Assembly (NCBI GenBank): GCA_015183035.1
Contig: JACZZP010000007.1
Location: forward strand, 2,108,001-2,172,000
DNA: 64,000 nt
Source: Meloidogyne chitwoodi
Taxonomy: Eukaryota; Nematoda; Chromadorea; Rhabditida; Meloidogynidae
Direction of reading: 5' to 3'
In this document: positions 46,301 through 55,621 of the stretch, one piece after another
Layout of the letters: each line of letters opens with the position of its first letter
Position numbering within the stretch: position 1 is the stretch's first letter
Position numbers and translations under genes: made by a program
The notes under the pieces: generated by a model
Told to the model about the DNA's origin: nothing
Databases searched by the model: none
What the model saw: only the letters and a program-made list of their open reading frames with translations

Positions 46301-47986
46301 ACAACAATTAACACCTGCTTCTGATCAAACTTCTCATTCATTATTTTCTACTTATCAACAACAAATTAGACCACATACTAATGGAACTAACAATGAAAAT
46401 TCAAATAGAATATGTAGAAGTGGGCAAAGACGACAATCTTTGGGAACGTCTACTACAATTTCTTCTGCCTGCAACAGAAGAGTTAGTAAATTAAAAATAA
46501 TGCTTCAAGTTTATTTTTTGTTAGTTTAAGTTTATTTTTTCCGGAACTCAAAATTATTATAAACTTGAATTAATTTAAATAAACTTTAATTAATTTAAAT
46601 AAACTTTATATTATTTAAGCGCTCAGGAATTGATTATGTAAAATGTTCTTTTTGTCCGAAAAAGTTACCTGGACAAGCTGCTGTAAGTTTATTTAAATTA
46701 TTATCAGGCGGAATTTAATTATTAAATTTAATAAGCTAACTAAATAATAACAATTTTACTAAATTTGTATTTTTTTTTAATAAATTATTTTAGCTTCAAT
46801 TGCATCTTGAAGACTGCCGAATGGTTCGTGTACATGAGTGTGATCTTTGCGGCAAACGTTTCAAAGCTCGCGGAGGTTTGCAACAACACAATCGCATTCA
46901 TGTTAATGACCGACCCTATATGTGCCAGTATGTTATTAATTAATTAAATTAATTTATTAATTATGAAACTGTGCATAAAAAGGCGTAATTTATTTGAGTT
47001 ATAGAGCAGAATTTTAGTTAATTTTTTAGATTTTAAATTTATTTAAATTTAGTTATTGTCCAAAGCGTTTCACACAAAAAAGCCACGTCGACCAGCATGA
47101 ACGTATTCATACAAATTCTAAACCGTTTGCTTGTCAGTTTTGTGGCCGACAGTTTCGTCAACGATCTCAACAACTTGGACATGAAGCAACCCATTTAACT
47201 AGAGGAGATCAACGTACAGCGACAATTGAAGTAGATTTTAATTTTTAAATAATAATTATTTTAAAGCGAACGCAACAACAAAATTCTTCAATTGGTGGAA
47301 ATTCTAATTTTGGTCCAATAGTTATGAATGGAGCAAATAGTAGTGCTGCTTCTGATATACATAATTCTTTATCTTCAGAACAGGTTTATTTTTAATTTAA
47401 TTTAAAATTGCATTTTTGAAGCAAGCGAAATTTAACTGTATATTAGCAAGTGTAGTAAATAAGCAGGCGGAATTTTATAGACTAGGCGGAATTAAATTTG
47501 AAGCAGGCAGAATTATAGTCTAGCCAGGCGGATTTAAATATTATGAAAAATAAATTTTTTTAGAAATTTAAAACACAGAGTTCACCTCTTTCTCCTTCTG
47601 CTGAACATTTAGCTGCTGCTGCAGCACATTTGCAACATTTATCAACACAACAACAAGTTAACCATCATCCTCCAACATCTTCAAATTCTTCTCCCTCAAC
47701 ATCTTCATCAATTGCAATTTCTGCAGCACAACAACAAATGGCTTCATCATTTAATGGTTTACTTAGAGCTGCTGTAGAAGATAATAATAATGGATTAGGG
47801 GTGTATCATCATAATCAACAAATGGAAAGGTAAGAAGGTAATTAATTAATTAACAGGCTAAATTTAATTTTTAATTTTAGAAGTGCAGCAGTTGACAGTT
47901 TATTAGCAATGTCTAAACAACAACAACAACAATTTCAACAGCAACACTTGGATGAACAATTACGTTTAATGAGTGGGGGAAGATGA
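43356..47986 (+). CDS. C2H2 zinc-finger transcription factor with Gln/His-rich arms
   Basis: A nuclear DNA-binding protein of unknown orthology, with about eight exons and roughly 520 residues. It starts MMALQQHHHHSSSTNSHSQQ and is dominated by Gln, His and Ser. A second exon (44338-44505) is also Gln/His-rich. After a 1.7 kb intron comes an exon starting AHFPDEMNNLFGCSSAAAAA. The finger block starts at 46620: C2HC CSFCPKKL...HLEDC, then CDLCGKRFKARGGLQQHNRI-H, HYCPKRFTQKSHVDQHERI-H and QFCGRQFRQRSQQLGHEAT-H. Linkers such as NSKPFA are close to TGEKPY. The C-terminal third is low complexity and ends AAVDSLLAMSKQQQQQF...MSGGR. It may activate or repress; nothing in the sequence decides. Introns carry minisatellites and a foldback element. 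Confidence 0.82.
44810..45090. repeat. Minisatellite TTTCCGGAAAGTTTTATATA, ~15 units, in a zinc-finger gene intron
   Basis: About fifteen degenerate units of 18-20 bp built on CCGGAAAGTTTTATATATTT. Inverted units (AAACTTTCCGGAATATT) occur around 43614-43790 in the preceding intron. Confidence 0.7.
45825..46135. mobile_element. ~310 bp foldback element, TATCGAATG family (family C), in a zinc-finger gene intron
   Basis: The left half reads GAGTGCCACCTCTCCTAACT, then TTTTTGGTATCATTTGATAA. The right half mirrors it: TTCTTTATCGAATGGCACCA, then AAAAGTTATGAGAGATGGCG. The centre is near 45960. It ends about 55 bp before the acceptor of the next exon. Confidence 0.55.
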
Positions 47987-48225
47987 CAATAAATTATTAT
48001 ATATTTTGAGCGAAAAATGACAAAAAAGAAATTAAATTTATATTTTAACTATATTTATATTAGGGATGCTAGAGATATTCTGTAGCAGGCGGAATTTAAT
48101 AAAACTTGGACAGGCGTCATTTTTTAATTTTACGATTAATTAAAAAATAAAGCAAGCGGAATAACAAGGTTTACACAGTATGCAGCAGGCTGAATTTAAT
48201 AAAAATTAGCAGGCGGATTTCTCAA
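46704..48225. repeat. Dispersed motif AGCAGGCGGAATTTAAT, ~10 copies
   Basis: Copies or variants lie near 46707, 47464, 47484, 47500, 47523, 48082, 48107, 48152, 48181 and 48206. All are in introns or just 3' of the zinc-finger gene. GC-rich cores (AGGCGG) stand out from the A/T background. Confidence 0.55.
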
Positions 48226-49006
48226 GTTCGCATCCCTAATATTCATTTACATTATATACTTAAGTTTATTTAACTAGCCACAGTCCAGTCAACAACAAAT
48301 CAATTAATTCTCTCTATATTTTATTCTCACATAATTCTCAGGGTTGTTGTGTTGTGATTCATTGATATTCATATATTTTTTAAATAATTTTACTGATTTA
48401 TTTTTAAAAAATTTTTTCTTTATAAAAAATATAAAATAAAACATTTATTTTTTTTATTAAAAAAAAAGATTAGCAAAAATATTAAATTTTAAAAAAGAAA
48501 GATTAAGCAGAAGCCCAAAATTGGTTTATCAATAATTCTATATATTCGTTGAATTTAAAATTAAAAAAAAATATAGAAGAAATTAACAACAAAGCCTAAC
48601 TTAAGTTTTTTTATTTATAAGAACACTTGTATCTCAAGTTATATTCATTTAATTTGATTTATTCATAACAAGTTTTATTCAAGTTTTATTTACAATATTT
48701 TAACTAATTTTCTTTCAAATGATGCTAAAATAAATAATTTTCAAAAAATTGAAGTTTTTTATTATTACAATCAATATAAAATAAAAATAAAATTATGGCT
48801 AGATCGAAAGACCTTTTCAAAAAATATCAAAAAATCAATAAACTTTTTTTTGGCACCGAATTGGCCGTGTTATATAACTGCCGAAAATATTTATTTTTAT
48901 TGTTTTTTTGGCATTTTTTTAATGTAGAGAAATAAATATACAATCATTTTAAATAAATCAAATACTATTCTACTATAAAAGAAAAGAAAAAAATAAATTA
49001 AATTAT
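47987..49006. other. Intergenic region between convergent genes
   Basis: Contains the last AGGCGG motif copies (48082-48225). Further on is AT-rich DNA with no gene. Near 48858 a TTTTTTTTGGCACCGAATTG block resembles sequences in the first-exon-side intron of the next gene (49290-49350). Confidence 0.4.
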
Positions 49007-50599
49007 TCAGTTAAGCCTTGTTTGTACTGCCTTAGCAAATTTTTCCAAATTTTCGGTGACGCGTTTTAACATTTGCATTTTCTTTGGTAAATCAGTCCGA
49101 TAATGAACATCACTTTAAAAAAATTAAAAAAAAATTTTTTTTTTTTGAATTTTATTTTTATGAAAATTATTTATGAGAAAAAGGTAAAATTTTTCACCCT
49201 TGATTTTTAAATGTATTAAAACAATTTTAAAGTATTTCCTTTCTGAAACTTCTCAAAAACCTTAGAGAATTAAAATTTTCCAACGAAAAAAAAATGGCAC
49301 CGAAATGGCCAATAGGGAAAAATTAAAACTTTGGCACCGAACCGGCAGGTAGAGGAATACGTCATAACAGAAAATTTTTAATTGAAAAGTTTTCAGTAAA
49401 GTTGTTAATTATTAATAAGAAAATAAAAAAACAAACATTTCTCTAGCAAGCTGAACCTGTTCAGATATATTTTGATATAAAATAGATACTTTATTGTTAT
49501 TATTAATAATTTGATTATTAATAATTTCATTATTATTATTAATTTCATTGTTGTTGTTTCCATTAGTATTTGGTCGAATTATTTGTTGTTGATGAGCAGA
49601 TGAATGAGAAGTTTGTTCAGACATTAATTGTTGTTGTTGTTGTAGCTGTGCTTGAGAACGAGTATTTGATGAAAATGAAGAAGCAGCACTAGAACAACCA
49701 AATAAATTGCTATTATTATTTATTTGTTGAGAAGAAGTAATTATTCGTTTTGGCGGTTGTTTTTGTTGTTGTCTTGATTGTCTTGGTGTTGACAAAGAAC
49801 TAATTGCTGGTCTTACTGCCAGTATTGGTGGATGCTAAACTATTTTTTTAAAGAAAATTGAGAGTAAACTAAACCAGTTAATATTTATTTATTTAAATTG
49901 TCAGGATTTTGAGGAAAAAAATAATAAAAAAACCGTTATTTTAGTCTCCTTCAAAGAAACGCCAGCTGAAAAACTGCTGTCAAATGCATTGATTTTTGAT
50001 TTGGTTTTATTCATCTGAAAAATAAGTTTTTTTTCTTTTTTTTTAGAAATTATTTAATTAATTGACTTAACAAAAATACCCAAGTTGGTTCAGAATATTC
50101 CCCCTTAAGCTAAATATTCCCAAAACAAAAGCTAAAATACCCAATTTTTTGGTGTCCCTTTTTCATTTTTTTACAAATTTCTTCATTATTTAAATTAAAA
50201 AGGTAATTAATTATGGATAAAAAATGTGCTTAATTGAATTAAAATGTTCTGTTAACCTTAATTCTAATAATTGCTTTATAAATCCAAAATTAATAATTTT
50301 TATTTCCACAAAAAGAGGAAATTTTGTGAGAAATTTTAAAAAAAAATAAATAAATAAACCTTGATTTTAACAAAAAAAACCTTCCAAAACTCTCTTCTAC
50401 ACCCACACAATTTTAAATAAATTAAGAAACTAACGTTGAGTCTTTGTTGACTATTCAATGGCGGCATAGGTTTAAAAGTCTGAACATGTAACCCTTCTTT
50501 AGCTGAAATTCAAAAAAAAAATAAAAATTTAATTCTAAATATTCCCCAAATACCATTTCCATGTGGTCGAGAACGAGAACGAGATCGACGCGGATACAT
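49007..50599 (-). CDS. Unknown RS/Gln/Asn-rich protein sharing a module with the zinc-finger gene
   Basis: Not recognised. Four exons join in phase to about 210 residues. The first (50599-50551) is MYPRRSRSRSRPHGNG. Next comes AKEGLHVQTFKPMPPLNSQQ-RLN (about 50503-50434). A large exon (about 49840-49435) follows, starting HPPILAVRPAISSLSTPRQS and becoming Gln/Asn-rich. The last exon (about 49110-49007) encodes IDVHYRTDLPKKMQMLKRV then TENLEKFAKAVQTRLN. The middle exon contains NLFGCSSAASSFSSNTRSQ and QTSHSSAHQQQIIRPNTNG. These are close to an exon of the zinc-finger gene on the opposite strand, at DNA level as well. The last exon looks helical and conserved and may be the functional core. Confidence 0.55.
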
Positions 50600-52035
50600 T
50601 TATTATTAATTGTAAAATTAAATATAGATTTAATTTGAAATAAGTAAACTGAAAAATATATTTAAAAAAAATTTAATTGTTGCGAATTGAGAAAATTAGA
50701 GGTTTTTTAATTTAATTTGTGATAAGAAATGCTTTGACATCATGGTCCTAATATTATACGAAATATTTTATCAAGGCTTTCTGAGCTTTTGGAATTTAAT
50801 GCACAACTAAAAATAAATAAATACCTATTGCGAATATTTGCAAAAATCTGCAAAAAAAAGAAATGGCCGAGTAGTCGCGAGCCACTTAATCGCAAAGCTA
50901 AATAAAAGAGATATTTCGACTAGAGTTAGGAATTTTGTAAAAAACTGAATCGGGAATAAAAATTGAACGATCGGGAGGGACACGGACCTGGAAAATCGGG
51001 AATTTCCGCTTTTTTCCAGTTCCAAAAATCACCGGGTCCCGACCGGGAAAACCGGGAAACCGGGAAAAATGACCGGGAATTGGAAATTTAATGACCGGCC
51101 GGGACCCGAACCGGGAAAACCGGGTATTCCCGATCCCGTTTTCATCCCGGTTTCTCAAAAAAACCGGGAAAAGGGATCGGGAAAACGGGATCGGGACCTG
51201 ATCCCGTTTCTAACTCTAATTTCTACTTTTTTCCATTGAATAATGCGAATTATTTTACCAAAAATTTTAAGGTTTTTTACAAAAGGATAATTTTGGAGTG
51301 AAAAAAACAACTCTTTTATATAGGATAATAACTCGTGACTAGGCGTTGCTAGTACAATAGACTGCCGCACAAACGAACTTTAATAACAATAAATAAATAA
51401 AACTAAGACATCAAAAACTAGATTTAATTTTACCAACATAAATGTTAACAAACATAAATAAATAAAAAACAAAATAAATTATATAAAAACGCAAAGCCCA
51501 ACTAAAAACCAGCAATTTAAGCTTCACAAAGCAAAGCAATTCCAAAATTTCATTCACCACTTTTCAGGGCAGAAACACCAAGTACCTAAAACACTTGGGT
51601 ATAAACCGAGTAAAGACACTTTTGCTAAATTTATAATAAAATAAATACAATAAATTTTAGTTGAGAAATAAAAAGAAGAACATTTTCTGATTAACAGAAG
51701 AAAAAAAATGTCTACCTACAACAACATTTATTAATTTTTCTTTCTCTAATTCTTCAAAGAAAAAAATGATATAAGAAAAGTTAATTTTCGATTTGGTAAC
51801 TTTTATTAAAACAAATAGTGAAAAATATTTCAAAATATCAAATAATTTCTACTCTTTTCTTCTCTGCTCTCTCTTGACTTTTAGTAGTCCTTCACTTTTA
51901 AAACTTCTCTCTATAAGCAATCAATATGTTAGAAAAAATTTAAAAAAGCTTTAACAGTTTTATAAAAAAGGGTGAAAATAAAGAAAAATATAAAAAAGAA
52001 AAACTAAATAATTATTAAAAAATAAAATTTATTCA
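50600..52035. other. Intergenic region with a CCGGGA-rich block
   Basis: No gene is seen; minus-strand frames at 50825-51370 are translations of the CCGGGA repeat and its flanks. The remainder (51230-52035) is AT-rich and unremarkable. Confidence 0.5.
50949..51215. repeat. GC-rich CCGGGAAA/GATCGGGA repeat block
   Basis: Roughly twenty occurrences of CGGGA or its complement in about 270 bp, for example ACCGGGAAAACCGGGTATTC and AAGGGATCGGGAAAACGGGA. It is a sharp GC island in AT-rich DNA. Confidence 0.65.
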
Positions 52036-53709
52036 TCATTCAGCTCCTTGAGGTTCAGGATTGAGAATATTTGATAAAACCTGCAAAATTAAAATTTATA
52101 AGAAATTTTTTTTATCAAAAAATCAATCTTTAAATTAAAATTAATTTACAAAATAAGCCCAAAAATGGTATATAAAAATTGTCCAAATTTATTTATACAT
52201 GCAAAAATAATCCAATTTTAAAGCAAAATTTGAGAAAAAAAGTCTAGAAAATATGTGTCACGTGAGAATTTTATAAGTGAAAAATATGGGTATACAAAAC
52301 ACAGGTAATTAATATATTAGAGTTCGGCCTTTCCACACACAAAAATTGAAATTTCAAATGAACCTTCTCCTCAACTTTAATTAACTCTGTAACGGTAAAT
52401 ATATATACCCACGAGAAAATCTAAAGAGGAATTTGCGAGGAAAAATTCAAAAGTGGTGACACAAGGTTATGGAAAAGGTAACCTTCTCCACAACGCCTCA
52501 AAAAAAAAATTAATTTATTTTAAAAGGAAAACTCTTATAGAGGCACTGGTTGCAGAGAAGATTTAGGCCGAACCCAAAATATATCAAAAAAAATTCTTAA
52601 AATTCAAACATTTCATTATCACCCACTACAAAGGCATTTTCTATTAAATCTTCATTAATTTGTATTAAATTTAAATAAAATCGAAAAAGTAACAAAATAC
52701 TACAACAAACCATAAATACGATGACTGGAACAAAATAAATCCAATATTTTTGTAAAAAGCTTCGATTGTCTTGTGTGGCACCCTGTTGACGTGCACGCTT
52801 TTCTTCTTCTACTCTTTTTAAATATGTAGCTGTGTCAGGGCTATTTTTAAAAGAAAAAATTAATAAAAAATATTTTAGAGAAATTTTTAGGTTGGAAAAA
52901 AGAGAAAAAACTTTAAAATTCCATGGATTTTCCAATGAAATTAATCTCTAAAATTCCCGAAAATCGAAAAATAAAATACCCCGAATTAAAAAATAAATTA
53001 AAAAAACCCTGGAAGATCAACAATTCCTTGAATTCTAAAAAACAAAAGTGGAGACTTTTCTTTCATCATTTTTTCCTTTGTAATATTGTTTAACAAGCTC
53101 AAAGGAGCAGGAAAGTGTGTCAAAGAGTGAATTTGTTGCTTGTCCAGATCTGCTGTGATTACCAATAAATGAGCATATTTTGATTGAACATAGCCTTCCT
53201 TTACAATTAAAAAGAAATTCACAAAATCTTTGCGTAATTTCTCACCTCTAGTGTCAAATTGCGTAATAAAACACCCAAAATTAGATTCCCCAAAAATGAA
53301 AAACAACCATTTATATACCTCCCAATTAATTAAAAAAACATACTACTGAATTACTGCTAAATATTTGACCACTTTTCATTTTATAGTCTTTTACTGAATG
53401 ATTTTCTTCCAAAGTTTTGCCCCATTGAATCATTGCATCTGCTGAAATTGGAGTAAATTCTGCTGTTGCGGGAGGAATGTCTTCTTCTATATTGAAGCTT
53501 TTAGCAACAAAAGGTTTAATTCGTATTTGACCAAGTTGAGAATAACTGTCTGGAAATTGGAATTTTTTGAAAAAAAAGTTTTTTGAAATTTTTGAAAAAA
53601 AAATTTGAAAAATTAAATTAAAACCTCCTATTGAATATTCCAATGGTGCCGTAAATTCTTGAAAAGCACTTGAAAAGTGTAGAAAAAATAAAAGAAAAAT
53701 AAGAAGCAT
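52036..53709 (-). CDS. EMC10: ER membrane protein complex subunit 10 (EMC10)
   Basis: A subunit of the ER insertase that places tail-anchored and multipass proteins in the membrane. The N-terminus MLLIFLLFFLHFSSAFQ is a signal peptide. Later blocks are DSYSQLGQIRIKPF, DAMIQWGKTLEEN, GYVQSKYAHLLVITADLD and PGPDTATYLKRVEEEKRARQ. The family signature NRSFLQKYWIYFVPVIVFM, a single membrane span, follows. A donor after VFM (about 52711) joins an exon at 52083-52036 reading VLSNILNPEPQGAE, a plausible canonical C-terminus. Without that splice, translation continues to a stop at about 52597 with a hydrophobic, acidic extension. One junction near 53305-53345 needs an intron of only 25-28 bp and is uncertain. 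About 230 residues. Confidence 0.78.
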
Positions 53710-54295
53710 TTTTAATTAAAATATTACTTAAAAATTTCAAAATTATTTTTAAGGTCAATTAGAGTCTCAAGTCAAAAAAAGTATTTTTCCCAAATTTTTG
53801 AAATTCGGTCTTTGGTATCCCTTTGGAGATTACCCATTATTATAAAATTAATCTCCTTCCTTTCTTTAAAAAAGAATATTTATAAAAATAATTTTAGACA
53901 AACACCCCATTTATTCGCGAAAAAAATTTTTATTTTTCAAGTAAATTTGAGGGGAAATGTATACATTTCGCCGAACAAAATTGCACGACAGTTCGCCTCT
54001 CTTTAAAGTAAAGTTTTATTAAGAAAAAATATTTTTACAAAATTAGGTTTATTTAAACCTTTAGAATTTAAAAAAAATTAATAAATTAAATATATATTTT
54101 TATTTTTTATCTTTTGTGCATTAATCTTAAATATATTTGTTAAAAAAATTAAATATATAAATTCTCTGTCGATTATGCACACACAAAAAAAATTAAATAA
54201 ACGAAAAAAAAACAATAGATAAATTTTGAAAAAAATTTTTAAAGAGAGATTTGTAATTAAAATAAGAGTATTTGAGGATTTTATTGTGTTAAAAA
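53710..54295. other. Intergenic region with MITE fragments
   Basis: 53899-53951 is half of a family B hairpin element (AACACCCCATTTATTCGCGA). At 53955-54003 is a fragment of the MITE seen at 21728 (ACATTTCGCCGAACAAAATT then GCACGACA). The rest is AT-rich with no gene. Confidence 0.5.
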
Positions 54296-55512
54296 TAGAA
54301 TCTTTTTTTAAACCACTACCAAGTAATTAAAGAAAATATTATATTAATATTACCGAAAAATGTACGGATGGTAGAGTGCGCCTTAATTGCGGATACGGAA
54401 CCGTAAGAAAGTTTACACCCCATAAAATGACATTTTTGGAGGGAGAATTTATTAATAATTAAATTGGATGATTTCCTTAACCATTTTTTAGTAATATCCC
54501 ACATTTTGAGAATACTTGCATCAACAATGTCATCAATCTTTGATTGAGATGATTGAGACAGACATGGCTCAACACCTGTTGGCCCTCGGATTGAATTCAT
54601 GCCTCATTTAAGCTTAAATAATTAAATTTAAAAAAATTAACAATGTCATGTGAAATCTGCTTGGCCTCTTGAAGATCATAAGAATTGTCCATCGAAGCGT
54701 CTTAAACACGTTGTGACGCAGCACCGAGCCAAACAATAATGCGCTCTTTCATTTCCGTTTTGTTTGTCGTAGCTGACAACTTATAAAGCCAATAAGTTAT
54801 TCCAGAATTGACTCCTTCAATTGTTACCTGATTAATAAAATTAAAAATTGAATTAAAAATACTATTATAACCTTCGTAACCCTGAATCCCAAAAGAAAGG
54901 CGATTATGGTGTGAGAACTTTCGTGTAGTGCCACCATATCGCGTTAATCATCTTTAATATTCGATTTAAGGTACGAAGGTTATAATAGTATTTTTAATTC
55001 AATTTTTAATTTTATTAATCAGGTAACAATTGAAGGAGTCAATTCTGGAATAACTTATTGGCTTTATAAGTTGTCAGCTACGACAAACAAAACGGAAATG
55101 AAAGAGCGCATTATTGTTTGGCTCGGTGCTGCGTCACAACGTGTTTAAGACGCTTCGATGGACAATTCTTATGATCTTCAAGAGGCCAAGCAGATTTCAC
55201 ATGACATTGTTAATTTTTTTAAATTTAATTATTTAAGCTTAAATGAGGCATGAATTCAATCCGAGGGCCAACAGGTGTTGAGCCATGTCTGTCTCAATCA
55301 TCTCAATCAAAGATTGATGACATTGTTGATGCAAGTATTCTCAAAATGTGGGATATTACTAAAAAATGGTTAAGGAAATCATCCAATTTAATTAATAATA
55401 AATTCTTCCAGTAAAAATTTCTTTCTCCAAAAATGTCATTTTATGGGGTGTAAATTTTTTAAGGTTTTCCTGTTCTAACAATTAAAGGTAGTGGCTTAAG
55501 AAATAGATTCTA
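54296..55512. repeat. Large palindrome (~550-590 bp arms, ~85 bp loop)
   Basis: The left arm (54296 to about 54885) and right arm (about 54970-55512) are inverted copies. From about 54430 to 54880 they appear base-identical. Outer ends match as TAGAATCT...CCACTACC and its complement, with a small insertion in the right arm near 55418. The arms carry exon-like sequence. After an acceptor (TTAATCAG) one frame reads VTIEGVNSGITYWLYKLSA to AASQRV-stop. Another starts MNSIRGPTGVEPCLSQSSQ and continues with IVDASILKMWDITKKWL. Neither is recognised. Confidence 0.8.
54316..54600 (-). pseudogene. Unrecognised coding-like fragment in the left palindrome arm
   Basis: A 94-codon frame starting MNSIRGPTGVEPCLSQSSQS and including DDIVDASILKMWDITKKWL and KCHFMGCKLSYGSVSAIKAH. 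The right arm repeats its first ~65 codons, then is disrupted near 55418. It may be the remains of a captured host exon or an uncharacterised transposon protein; no family is recognised. Confidence 0.35.
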
Positions 55513-55621
55513 AATTAAAAAAAGACTGGATATTTTAATAAAATTTTAAAATTTTTTTTAAATTACCCAGTCCTTTTTTCAACTCACAAATGGCACAAAT
55601 AAAATTAAAAAAAAACTTTTT

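Noticed and set aside
50949..51215. CRISPR-like array
   Set aside because: Repeats are short, irregular and without uniform spacers, and the genome is eukaryotic.
50825..51370. Arg/Gly/Pro-rich minus-strand frames
   Set aside because: Translations of the CCGGGA repeat block in several frames, not a gene.
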